This document shows positions 33,150 through 42,264 of a stretch of 64,000 bases of DNA, in pieces (the first letter of the stretch is position 1; each line of letters begins with the position of its first letter). Where the stretch lies: NCBI RefSeq assembly GCF_042647165.1, contig NZ_JBHRUV010000002.1; one strand, 5' to 3'. The notes below the pieces were generated by a model. That model had not been told where the DNA came from, did no database searches, and saw nothing but the letters and a program-made list of their open reading frames with translations. The stretch comes from Camelimonas abortus (GTDB taxonomy: Bacteria > Pseudomonadota > Alphaproteobacteria > Rhizobiales > Beijerinckiaceae). The position numbers and the translations under genes are program-made.

Positions 33150-34405
33150 ACAGGTCTGCGGCCTGCTTTACGATCTGGCGCGCGCGCGCAACGGCCAGAA
33201 CTGCTTCATAACGCTGAACGGCGTGGAGGTGTTTCTGGTCCAGTCGCCGGCCGGCGCCGACCACGTGTTGCGGCGCAACGCCCGCAATTACGTGAAGAAC
33301 ATGGCCTGGTTCCGCCGCACCCTGGGCGCCTCGCGCTTTTCCGAGGACGGCGAGGCGTGGGAGGCGCGGCGGGCGCTGACCCAGCCGGCGTTCAACCGCT
33401 TTGACCGGGAGCACGCGTTCGCCGTGGCGACCGGGCGGGCGCTGGTCACGCTGCGGGCGCTGGCGGAGGCGGGCGCGCGCGGCGCGCAGCGGCTCAGCGA
33501 CGACGCCCTGCGCGACCTCACCGCCGACATCCTGCTGCGCAGTTTTTTCGGCCGCTCCCTCGCGGAGAGCGGCGTCGACATGCGCCTGCTGGCCGAGGCC
33601 ATGACCTTCGCCTCGGAATATTCCTTCATCCCCGAGGGCGAAACCGGCCGCCAGTTCCGCGACCGGCTGCCGGAGCTGCTGCGCAGCCGCCGCCAGGTGC
33701 TGGAGATGATGCGGTTTTTCCGCAGCCCGGCGCTGGACGGCCAGCCGCTGGCGGAGCGCCTGCGCGAGGCGGACCGGGAGCGCCGCGCCGGCATGGTGCT
33801 CGAGCATGAGATGATCACCTTTCTCGCCGCCGGCTCCGAGGCTTCCGCCGCGACCATCGGCTGGGCGACATGGCTGCTGGCGCGCTATCCGCAGCTGCAG
33901 GAGTCGCTGCGGGAGGAGGCGCCGCCTTCTGGCGCGCGGCTGTCCGGCCGGGGGCGGCGCTGCGGCGGGCGCATTGGCGAAGCTGGCGCAATGGCCCCGC
34001 TTCGGGCGGTTCATCAGCGAAACGCTGCGGCTTTTCCCGGTGACGCCGATCTTGGCGCGGCTGCCGCTGGCCGATGACGTCATCGGCGGACAGCCGGTCG
34101 CCGCCGGCCAGAACGTGCTGGTCTCGCTCATCGGCGTCAGTCACGCCGGGCGGTCGCCCGCCGATCCCTGGGCGCCGGATCTGGAGGCCGCTGGCGGACG
34201 GCCGGTCCAGGGCGACGTCGCCTTTGGCCTCGGGCCCCGGGTGTGCGGCGGCAAACAGTTCGCCATGCTGGAGCTGACGGCGGTGCTGGTCGCCTTCCTG
34301 GCCAGCGCCCGCTTTACCCTGACCTCGGACGAAGCGCCGCGCTTTCGCTGGAAAACCCAGATGCTGCGCGCCGGCGGCCAGCCGGTGCGCGTCGAACTGA
34401 CGTGA
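33136..34405 (+). pseudogene. Cytochrome P450, frameshifted
   Basis: P450 signatures are split over two frames. The first frame (33136 to about 33940) holds the C-helix WEARR motif (W75) and the I-helix AGSEAS (232-237). The second frame (readable from about 33960 to 34405) holds the ExxR pair ETLR and the heme loop FGLGPRVCGGKQFA with its cysteine ligand. One base removed between 33915 and 33975 joins them into about 422 residues, a normal length. The I-helix Thr normally following the acidic residue is replaced by Ala-Ser, an oddity for a monooxygenase. It overlaps the ACP gene by 14 bases, so hydroxylation of an ACP-bound acyl chain is likely. The break is a sequencing error or a recent inactivation. 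Confidence 0.82.
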
Positions 34406-34422
34406 GGCCCCGCGCCCGCCCG

Positions 34423-36813
34423 TCAGCGGCGGGCCGGGCTCCAGCGCCACTCGCGGATCTCCGGCATGTCCTCGCCATGCTCGCGCACGTAGGCGTGATG
34501 GGCGGCGAGCTTCGCCTCAAACGCCGCGATCGCCTTCGCGCCCGCGTCGCCGCGCAGCGGCAGCCGCCGGATGGCGTTGATGGCGAGATGGTAGCGGTCG
34601 ATGCGGTTCATCACCGCCATGTCGAACGGCGTGGTCGTCGTGCCTTCCTCAATGAAGCCGTGCACGTGGAAGTTGTCGTGATTGGCCCGCCGGTACACCA
34701 GCCGGTGAATGAGGGTCGGATAGCCGTGGAAGGCGAAAATCACCGGCCGGTCGCGGGTGAACAGGGCGTCGAAGGTCCCGTGCGGCGCGCCGTGCGGATG
34801 CTGCTCCGGCGACTGCAGCGCCATCAGGTCCACCACATTGACCACGCGGATGCGCAGCTGCGGCAGCGCCTCGCGCAGCAGCGTCACCGCCGCCAGCGTC
34901 TCCATGGTCGGCACGTCGCCGGCGCAGGCCATCACCAGGTCCGGCTCCAGCCCGTCCTCCGTGCCGGCCCAGTCCCACGCCCCCATGCCGGCCTCGCAGT
35001 GGGCGATGGCCGCGTCCATGTCCAGCCACTGGGGCTCCGGCTGCTTGCCGGCGACGATCACGTTCACCCGGTTCACGGTGTGCAGGCAGTGACGGGCCAC
35101 CCACAGCAGGGTGTTGGCGTCCGGCGGGAAGTAGATGCGCACGATGTCGGCGCCCTTGTTGGCCGCCAGATCGACGAAGCCCGGATCCTGGTGCGAGAAG
35201 CCGTTGTGATCCTGCCGCCAGACATGGGAGGTGAGCAGGTAGTTGAGCGAGGACACCGGCCTGCGCCACGGCAGCCCGCGCGACGTCTTCAGCCACTTGG
35301 CGTGCTGGTTGAACATCGAGTCGACGATGTGGATGAACGCCTCATAGCAGGAGAAGAAGCCGTGGCGGCCGGTGAGCAGGTAGCCCTCCAGCCAGCCCTG
35401 GCACAGGTGCTCGCTCAGCACCTCCATCACCCGGCCGTCGGCGGCGAGATGGTCGTCGCCGGGCAGGGTCCGCGCCATCCAGACCCGGTCCGTCGCCTCA
35501 AACACGGCCGAAAGGCGGTTTGAGGCGGTCTCGTCCGGACCGAAAACGCGGAAGCTGGCGGCGTCGGCGTTCATCCGCACCACGTCGCGCAGCCATGTTC
35601 CGAGCACGCGGGTGGCTTCGGCGTCGCCAGCTCCCGGCGCCGCCACGGCGACGGCGTATGCGCGGATGTCCGGCGTCTTCAGCTCCTGGCGCAGGAGGCC
35701 GCCGTTGGCGTGGGGATTGGCGCCCATGCGCCGCGCGCCCTGCGGCGCCAGCGCCCGCAGCTCCGGTTTCGGCGCGCCGCTGGCGTCGAACAGGTCGTCG
35801 GGGTCATAGCTGCGCAGCCACGCCTCCAGGATCTGGCGGTGGGCGGGGTCGGCGCGGCAGTTGGCCACCGGCACCTGGTGCGAGCGCCAGGTGTTCTCCA
35901 CCGGCAGGCCGTCCACCTCCCTGGGGCCGGTCCAGCCCTTGGGGCTGCGCAGGATGATCATCGGCCAGCGCGGCCGCTCCGGCGAGGTCAGCGCCGCCGC
36001 CGCCTTGATGGCGGCGATCCGGTCGAAACACAGGTCCAGCGCCGCGGCCATCTGCTGGTGCATGTCCGCCGGCACGTCGCCCTCCACGAACACCGGCTCG
36101 TAGCCATAGCCGCGGAACAGGCTGTCCAGCTCGCCGTCGGTCAGGCGCGCCAGCACCGTGGGATTGGCGATCTTGTAGCCGTTGAGATGCAGGACCGGCA
36201 GCACCGCCCCGTCGCGGACCGGATTGAGGAACTTGTTGGAGTGCCAGGCGGCGGCCAGCGGCCCGGTCTCGGCCTCGCCGTCGCCCACCACGCAGGCGAC
36301 CACCAGGTCCGGATTGTCGAAGGCGGCGCCAAAGGCGTGCGCCAGGGCGTAGCCCAGCTCGCCGCCTTCATGGATGGAGCCGGGCGTCTCCGGCGCCGCG
36401 TGGCTGGGCACGCCGCCGGGAAAAGAGAACTGGCGGAACAGCCGGCGCATGCCGGCCTCGTTGAGCGGAACCTCCGGATAGATTTCGGAATAGGTTCCCT
36501 CCAGCCAGGTGTTGGCCACCATGCCCGGACCGCCGTGGCCGGGACCGCAGATGTAGATGACGTTGGCGTCGCGGGCGCGGATCACGCGGTTGAGATGGAC
36601 ATAGATGAAGTTGAGCCCCGGCGTGGTGCCCCAGTGGCCGAGCAGCCGCGGCTTGATGTGCTCCGGCTTCAGCGGCTCGCGCAGCAGCGGGTTGTCCATC
36701 AGGTAAATCTGCCCGACGGAGAGATAGTTGGCCGCCCGCCAGTAGCGGTCGACCAGCGAAAGCTCGTCCGCCGTAAGGGGTTTTGCGCTGACGCGAAGCG
36801 GTTCGCTGCTCAT
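34423..36813 (-). CDS. xfp: Phosphoketolase (xylulose-5-P / fructose-6-P)
   Basis: The 796-residue thiamine-diphosphate enzyme splits xylulose-5-phosphate (and often fructose-6-phosphate) with phosphate into acetyl-phosphate and glyceraldehyde-3-P or erythrose-4-P. Signatures include YLMDNPLLREPL, GHWGTTPGLNFIY, ICGPGHGGPGMVANTWLEG, SHAAPETPGSIHEGGELGY and the cofactor motif VGDGEAETGPLAAAWHSNKF. Length is typical. A GGAG ribosome-binding site precedes the ATG. It begins 43 bp after the ABC permease and may share the exporter transcript. Acetate kinase, the enzyme using its product, is 5.4 kb away on the other strand. Confidence 0.97.
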   Translation of the reverse strand: MSSEPLRVSAKPLTADELSLVDRYWRAANYLSVGQIYLMDNPLLREPLKPEHIKPRLLGHWGTTPGLNFIYVHLNRVIRARDANVIYICGPGHGGPGMVANTWLEGTYSEIYPEVPLNEAGMRRLFRQFSFPGGVPSHAAPETPGSIHEGGELGYALAHAFGAAFDNPDLVVACVVGDGEAETGPLAAAWHSNKFLNPVRDGAVLPVLHLNGYKIANPTVLARLTDGELDSLFRGYGYEPVFVEGDVPADMHQQMAAALDLCFDRIAAIKAAAALTSPERPRWPMIILRSPKGWTGPREVDGLPVENTWRSHQVPVANCRADPAHRQILEAWLRSYDPDDLFDASGAPKPELRALAPQGARRMGANPHANGGLLRQELKTPDIRAYAVAVAAPGAGDAEATRVLGTWLRDVVRMNADAASFRVFGPDETASNRLSAVFEATDRVWMARTLPGDDHLAADGRVMEVLSEHLCQGWLEGYLLTGRHGFFSCYEAFIHIVDSMFNQHAKWLKTSRGLPWRRPVSSLNYLLTSHVWRQDHNGFSHQDPGFVDLAANKGADIVRIYFPPDANTLLWVARHCLHTVNRVNVIVAGKQPEPQWLDMDAAIAHCEAGMGAWDWAGTEDGLEPDLVMACAGDVPTMETLAAVTLLREALPQLRIRVVNVVDLMALQSPEQHPHGAPHGTFDALFTRDRPVIFAFHGYPTLIHRLVYRRANHDNFHVHGFIEEGTTTTPFDMAVMNRIDRYHLAINAIRRLPLRGDAGAKAIAAFEAKLAAHHAYVREHGEDMPEIREWRWSPARR

Positions 36814-36856
36814 GACGGACTCCGTTGCTCGTGCGGTTCAGGGACGCGCCGCCCGT

Positions 36857-37969
36857 TCATTTCAGGAAGCGGCGAAACTGCCGCAGCGCCAGCCAGAACA
36901 GGGCGAGGCCGACGCCCAGCAGCGCCAGCGCCTGCGGCCAGATGACCGAAAGCCCGGCCCCCCGGAACAGGATGGCCTGGGACATGATGATAAAGTGCGT
37001 GTTCGGCGCCGCCAGCATGATCGTCTGCACGATCTCCGGCATGCTCTCGCGCGGGGTCATGCCGCCGGAGAGCACCTGCAGCGGGATCAGGACGAGAATG
37101 AGCAGCATGCCGAACTGCGGCATGGAGCCGGCGATGGTGGCGAGGAATATGCCAAGGCTGGTGGTTGCGAACAGCATCAGCGCCACGCAGGCCATGAACA
37201 GCGCCAGCGACCCCTGGGTCGGCACGCCCAGCGCCCCGCGCACCACCGCCAGCAGGGCGAACAGCGTCGCCAGCCACACCACCAGCCCCATCGACCAGAT
37301 CTTGCTGATCATGATCTCCACCGGCCGCACAGGCATCACCAGCAGGTGCTCGATGGTGCCGTGCTCGCGCTCCCGGATCAGCGCCGCGCCGGTGAGGATG
37401 ATCGACAGCATGGTCACCGAGGAGATCATGTTGGTGATGGAGCCGAACCACGCCTTGTCCAGCGCCGGGTTGAAGCGGGCGCGCAGGGTGAGCTCCACCG
37501 GCGGCGGCGCCGTCCCGCCGGCGCGGCTGAGAAAGGCGCTGATCTCCCTGTTCAGGATCGACTGGATGTAGCCCGCCCCGGCGAACGCCTGGGAGATGCG
37601 CGTGGCGTCGACGTTGAGCTGGATGGTGGGCGCGCGCCCGGCCAGCAGGTCGCGCTGGAAATTGGGCGGGACGCCGATGGCGAAGGTGTCGAGGCCGGCG
37701 TCCATGCGCGCGTCCATCTCGCGGGCGGAGATGTGTCGCGGCGGCAGGAAATAGGGTGGGTAGAAGGCGCCGCCGATGCGCGCCGACACCGGCGAGACGT
37801 CCTCGTCGACGATGGCGATGGGCGCCTTGTTCAGCGTCTCCGGCAGCGCGCGCGAGGCCGTGTAGATCGACGCCGAGAACGCCCAGACGATCAGCAGCAG
37901 CAGCATGGGGTCGCGCAGCAGGCCGCGCAGCTCCTTGACGCCGAGACTTGCGATGTTGGCGACGTTCAT
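36857..37969 (-). CDS. ABC-2 type transporter permease (YhhJ-like)
   Basis: This 370-residue inner-membrane protein has an N-terminal anchor (about 20-40), a large extracytoplasmic domain (about 45-170), and five or six membrane segments in the C-terminal half with the ABC-2 pattern REREHGTIEHLLVMPVRPVEIMISK. Length matches E. coli YhhJ. It begins one base after the RbbA-like gene, so it is the last component of a three-gene exporter operon. Together they form an ABC-2 efflux system with a membrane-fusion protein; the substrate is unknown. Confidence 0.9.
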   Translation of the reverse strand: MNVANIASLGVKELRGLLRDPMLLLLIVWAFSASIYTASRALPETLNKAPIAIVDEDVSPVSARIGGAFYPPYFLPPRHISAREMDARMDAGLDTFAIGVPPNFQRDLLAGRAPTIQLNVDATRISQAFAGAGYIQSILNREISAFLSRAGGTAPPPVELTLRARFNPALDKAWFGSITNMISSVTMLSIILTGAALIREREHGTIEHLLVMPVRPVEIMISKIWSMGLVVWLATLFALLAVVRGALGVPTQGSLALFMACVALMLFATTSLGIFLATIAGSMPQFGMLLILVLIPLQVLSGGMTPRESMPEIVQTIMLAAPNTHFIIMSQAILFRGAGLSVIWPQALALLGVGLALFWLALRQFRRFLK

Positions 37970-37970
37970 C

Positions 37971-40745
37971 TCAGCTCTCCTGCTTGCGCAGCAGCAGCAC
38001 GCCGGCGGCCAGCAGCGCTGGCGCCATCGCCGCCATCGGCAGGATCAGCGGCGCCAGCTCGCTGAAGCCGAGCGCCTTGGAGAAGGCGCCGCGGGCGATG
38101 GTGACGAAGTACGTGGACGGGTATATCTCGCCGATCACCCGCCCCGCCCCCTGCAGGGACGACACCGGATCGATGATGCCCGAGAACTGCACCGCCGGGA
38201 CCAGCGTCAGCAGCGCCGTGGCGAAGATGGCGGCGATCTGGCTGCGGATGAAGCTGGAGATCACCAGGCCCAGCGCCGTCGTCACCGTCACATAGACCAG
38301 CGCCGCCAGGGCGAAGGCCGGGAAGCTGCCGGTGAACGGCGTCCGGAACACGAACACCGCGAAGGCCGTGAGCATCAGGAAGTTGAGGAAGGCGAGAGCG
38401 ACGTATGGCAACTGCTTGCCGACGAGGAACTCCAGCCGGCTCACCGGCGTCACGTAGAAATTGATGATCGAGCCCAGCTCCTTCTCGCGCACCACCGACA
38501 GCGCCGCCAGCATGGCCGGGATCATCAGCAACAGCAGCGGGATCACCGCCGGGGCCATGGCGGTGAGGCTCTCCACCGCCGGATTGTAACGGTAGCGGAT
38601 GGCGACGTCGAAGGCGCCCTTCGTGGCGGCGTCGCCCGCCAGCTCGCGGGTTTTCTGCTGCAGCCAGCCGGCGTGCACGCCCTGCACGTAGCCCTGCGCC
38701 GTCTCCGCCCGGGTGGGCATGGCGCCGTCGATCCAGGCGCCGATCTCAACCGGCCGGCCGCGCGCCAGGTCGCGGGCGAAGCCGGGCGGGATCTCGATGG
38801 CCAGCGAGATCTCGCCGGCGCGCATGCGCCGGTCCATGTCGGCGTGGCTGGTCAGGGGCGGACGCTCGTCAAAATAGCGTGAGCCGGCGATCTGCTGCGC
38901 ATATTCGCGGCTGAGGGTGGTGTCGTCCTGGTCCAGCACCGCGAAGGTCAGGTTCTCGACGTCGAGATTGATGCCGTAGCCGATGACGAACATCAGCAGC
39001 ACACTGCCTATGATGGCGAGGGTGGCGCGGATGGGGTCGCGGCGCAGCTCCAGCGCCTCGCGCGCCGTATAGGCCAGCATGCGCCGCAGGTTGAACAGCC
39101 GCCGGCGCGGCGACGGCGCCGCCGTTTCTGGCGGCTGGGCCTTCCCGGCGCCGGTTTTCTCCGGCGCGGGCGCGCCCTGGCCGTCGCCGCCGGTCCGGAT
39201 GGCCTCCTCAAGGCAGGCGACGAAGGCGTCCTCCAGGGTGGCGCCGTTCCAGCGCCGGGTGATGGCCGCGGGCGTGTCCGTCACCAGCACCTTGCCGGCG
39301 TGCATCAGTGAAATGCGGTCGCACAGCCCGGCCTCGTTCATGAAATGGGTGGAGACGAAAATGGTGACGTTGTCCCTGCGCGACAGGTCCGACAGCAGCT
39401 GCCAGAACACGTCGCGCGCCACCGGATCGACGCCTGACGTCGGCTCGTCGAGAATGAGGATTTCCGGCCGGTGGATCACCGCCACCGCCAGCGACAGGCG
39501 CTGGCGGACGCCCAGCGGCAGGGCGTCCGGCAGGGCGTCCATCACCCCGGTGAGGTTGAAGCGGCGGGATAGCTCGTCGATGCGCCCGTCGATCTCCGCC
39601 GCCGGCATGGCGAACAGACGGGCGTGCAGCTGGAGGTTCTGCCGCACCGTCAGCTCGGCGTAGAGCGAAAACGACTGGCTCATGTAGCCGACGCGCCGGC
39701 GCACCCCGATGTCATCGGGGGCCACCTCGGCGCCGAACAGGCGGGCCACGCCCTCGCTGGCCGGCAGCAGGCCGGTGAGCACCTTCATGGTGGTGGACTT
39801 GCCGCAGCCGTTGGAGCCGAGGAAGCCGAAAATCTCGCCGCGCGGGATGCGGAAGCTGACGTTGTCGACGGCGGTGAAACTGCCGAAACGCACCGAGACG
39901 TTCTCGGCCTCGATGGCGATCTCCTCCGCGCCGGCGCCAGGCTGGCGCGGCGGGATGACCACCGTCTGGTGGCCCTGGCGCTTCTCCGGCGGCAGCAGGG
40001 CGATGAAGGCGGCGTCGAGGGAGGGGGCGCCGGCGCGCGCCAGCAGCTCCTGCGGCGTTCCGGCGGCCAGCACGGTTCCGTCGTTCATGGCCACCAGCCA
40101 GTCGAAGCGCTCCGCCTCCTCCATATAGGCGGTGGAGACGATGACGCTCATGCTCGGGCGCTCGGCGCGGATGTCGTCGATCAGCTCCCAGAACTGGCGG
40201 CGCGACAGCGGATCGACGCCGGTGGTCGGCTCGTCGAGGATCAGCAGCGCCGGGTCATGGATCAGCGAACAGCACAGCGACGTCTTCTGCTTCATGCCGC
40301 CGGAGAGCTTTCCCGCCGGCCGGCCGGCGAAGCGGCTCATGCCGGTGCGGGCCAGCAGCCGGGCGATGCGCCGCTCGCGCTCGGCCCGGTCGTGGCCGAA
40401 CAGCCGGCCGAAGAAGTCGATGTTCTCGAACACCGACAGGGTGGGATAGAGATTCCTGCCCAGCCCCTGGGGCATGAAGGCGATGTCCGGGCAGACCCGT
40501 TCGCGATGCGCTTTCTGCGCCATGTCGCCGCCCAGCGTCTCGATGGTTCCGGCCTGGATGGCGCGGGCGCCGGCGATGAGCGACAGCAGGCTCGACTTGC
40601 CGACGCCGTCAGGACCGATGACGCCGGCCATGCAGCCGGCGGGAATGTCGAGGTCAATCCCCTTCAGGGCGCGCACCGCGCCGTAGCTGAGACTGACCCC
40701 CCTGAGGCGCGCCACGGGCGCCCCCGCTGCGGGCGTCGCCGTCAT
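37971..40745 (-). CDS. rbbA: RbbA-like fusion: two ABC ATPase domains plus ABC-2 permease
   Basis: This 924-residue protein has three parts. ATPase 1 (about 1-250) has Walker A GPDGVGKSS near residue 44 and Walker B LLILDEPTTGVDP. ATPase 2 (about 270-510) has Walker A GSNGCGKST and Walker B ILILDEPTSGVDP. A C-terminal ABC-2 permease half (about 560-924) has six membrane segments and the REKELGSIINFYVTPVSRLEF motif. This is the layout of E. coli RbbA/YhiH, and the neighbours match the E. coli order yhiI-rbbA-yhhJ. The RbbA name refers to a reported ribosome association, but the membrane half argues for export. Start and stop lie within two bases of the flanking genes. Confidence 0.92.
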   Translation of the reverse strand: MTATPAAGAPVARLRGVSLSYGAVRALKGIDLDIPAGCMAGVIGPDGVGKSSLLSLIAGARAIQAGTIETLGGDMAQKAHRERVCPDIAFMPQGLGRNLYPTLSVFENIDFFGRLFGHDRAERERRIARLLARTGMSRFAGRPAGKLSGGMKQKTSLCCSLIHDPALLILDEPTTGVDPLSRRQFWELIDDIRAERPSMSVIVSTAYMEEAERFDWLVAMNDGTVLAAGTPQELLARAGAPSLDAAFIALLPPEKRQGHQTVVIPPRQPGAGAEEIAIEAENVSVRFGSFTAVDNVSFRIPRGEIFGFLGSNGCGKSTTMKVLTGLLPASEGVARLFGAEVAPDDIGVRRRVGYMSQSFSLYAELTVRQNLQLHARLFAMPAAEIDGRIDELSRRFNLTGVMDALPDALPLGVRQRLSLAVAVIHRPEILILDEPTSGVDPVARDVFWQLLSDLSRRDNVTIFVSTHFMNEAGLCDRISLMHAGKVLVTDTPAAITRRWNGATLEDAFVACLEEAIRTGGDGQGAPAPEKTGAGKAQPPETAAPSPRRRLFNLRRMLAYTAREALELRRDPIRATLAIIGSVLLMFVIGYGINLDVENLTFAVLDQDDTTLSREYAQQIAGSRYFDERPPLTSHADMDRRMRAGEISLAIEIPPGFARDLARGRPVEIGAWIDGAMPTRAETAQGYVQGVHAGWLQQKTRELAGDAATKGAFDVAIRYRYNPAVESLTAMAPAVIPLLLLMIPAMLAALSVVREKELGSIINFYVTPVSRLEFLVGKQLPYVALAFLNFLMLTAFAVFVFRTPFTGSFPAFALAALVYVTVTTALGLVISSFIRSQIAAIFATALLTLVPAVQFSGIIDPVSSLQGAGRVIGEIYPSTYFVTIARGAFSKALGFSELAPLILPMAAMAPALLAAGVLLLRKQES

Positions 40746-40747
40746 GG

Positions 40748-41815
40748 TCAGTTCACCGTATGCGCCAGATGCCCAGGCCAGCTGGCTCCGGGGTCAATGC
40801 GCACATAGGCCACGCCGGGCACGCCGGTTTTCACGTGGCGAACGTATTTCTGCAGCAGCTCCGGCGAGATGCGCGCCTTGACGCGGAACATCAGCTTCTC
40901 GCGCTCGTCGGCGGTCTCCACGGTCTTGGGCGTGAACTGGGCCACGTCCGAAACGAAGCTCACCTTCGCCGGGATCACATAATCGGGCGCGGCGTCGAGC
41001 ACGATGCGCGCGTCGGCGCCCACGGCCAGCTTTCCGGCCTTGGCGGTGGGCAGGAAGAAGGTCATGTAAACGTCGCCCACGTCCACCAGGTTGAGCACGC
41101 GGCCGCCGGCGGCCACCACCTCGCCTGGCTGGGCGACGCGGTACTGGATGCGGCCGGCGCGTGGCGAACGCAGGGTGCTGTCGTTGATTTCGGTGGTGAT
41201 GACGGCGATGGCCGCCTTCGCCGCCTCCACCGCCGCCTCGGCGTCGACGATCTGCGCCTTCGCCGCGCCGATGCCGGCCTCCACCGCGGCGAGCTGGGCC
41301 TTCGCCGCGCCCAGGGCCGCGCGGGCGCCGCGCTCGGCCGCCCGGTCGTCGTCCACGGTCTGCTGGCTGGTGGCGTTGGTGCGGATCAGACGCTCGGAGC
41401 GCTCCAGCTTGCGGGCGGCCACGTCGAGCTGGGCCTCGCGCTGGGCCACCACCGCCTGGGCCGCCTCGCGCTCGGCCTCGCGCTGCTTCAGCACGTTGCG
41501 TGCGGTCTCCACGGCGATGACGGCGCGCTGCAGCCCGGCCTCGGCCTGCCTGCGCCGCGCCTCCAGCTCGTCGGTGTCCATACGCGCCAGCACCTGGCCG
41601 GCTTCGACGAAATCGCCCTCATCGACGAGGATCTCGCGAATGCGTCCCGGCGACCTGGCGGAGATGTCGATCTCCACCGCCTCAATGCGCCCGTTGCCGC
41701 TGGCGAAGCCATCCGGCAGGCCGTCAGCGTTGAGGCGCCTGTACAGCGCGACGCCGCCCACGATGACGAGCGCCGCCAGCGCCGCCACAATCCAGCGTCC
41801 TGATGACTGAGACAT
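40748..41815 (-). CDS. HlyD-family membrane fusion / periplasmic adaptor protein (YhiI-like)
   Basis: The 355-residue adaptor has an N-terminal membrane anchor (about 9-25), a lipoyl/barrel-sandwich half (ISARSPGRIREILVDEGDFV), a long coiled-coil hairpin rich in Ala/Glu/Arg (about 80-200) and the returning lipoyl half STLRSPRAGRIQYRVAQPGEV. It links an inner-membrane ABC exporter to an outer-membrane channel; no TolC-like gene is in the window. GGGGAAG precedes the ATG. It is the first gene of the three-gene exporter operon and is divergent from ackA across a 449-bp region. Confidence 0.93.
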   Translation of the reverse strand: MSQSSGRWIVAALAALVIVGGVALYRRLNADGLPDGFASGNGRIEAVEIDISARSPGRIREILVDEGDFVEAGQVLARMDTDELEARRRQAEAGLQRAVIAVETARNVLKQREAEREAAQAVVAQREAQLDVAARKLERSERLIRTNATSQQTVDDDRAAERGARAALGAAKAQLAAVEAGIGAAKAQIVDAEAAVEAAKAAIAVITTEINDSTLRSPRAGRIQYRVAQPGEVVAAGGRVLNLVDVGDVYMTFFLPTAKAGKLAVGADARIVLDAAPDYVIPAKVSFVSDVAQFTPKTVETADEREKLMFRVKARISPELLQKYVRHVKTGVPGVAYVRIDPGASWPGHLAHTVN

Positions 41816-42264
41816 AAATCTTCCCCGGACCGGCAGGAGCCGGCGCCGCGCCGCCCTGGCCGGGCCGTCTCCCGGGCGCCCTTACGTCAGGCGCCAAATG
41901 TTGCCCCAAACGCGATCCTGCAGCGCAAGCCCCGGCCTGTCCATGGTCCCGCGCGCCGGCGCGCGCGAACCGCGCCCTGAGACCGTGTTGACCCCCGCGT
42001 CCGGCGCGGAACGTTGCGCCGCCCCCCAAAGTGATCACGACACGACGCCATCAGGCCTGATCTGGATCATATTCGCCATGACAGTCCACATAAACTTTCC
42101 GGGAAATGCGCGCAGGCGCCCCGCCGCGCCGGCCCGCGACGCGGGCATGGCCATTTCGCGCGGCGCAAGGCGCGGTTGCGCCGGCCCGCCGGGCCGGTGA
42201 TTGTGTGTGCGTCGCCGCAGGCTGCGGAACGGCCGGCGGAACGCAGGACCAGGGGAGGGCGGAC
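41816..42264. promoter_or_regulatory. Divergent control region between the exporter operon and ackA
   Basis: This 449-bp interval contains the 12-bp perfect palindrome ATCAGGCCTGAT at 42050-42061 and the 8-bp palindrome GTGATCAC at 42031-42038, about 20 bp apart. An AT-richer stretch at 42060-42105 follows. These are plausible operator and promoter elements for the exporter, ackA or both. I could not fix -35/-10 elements. No gene is seen. Confidence 0.35.
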
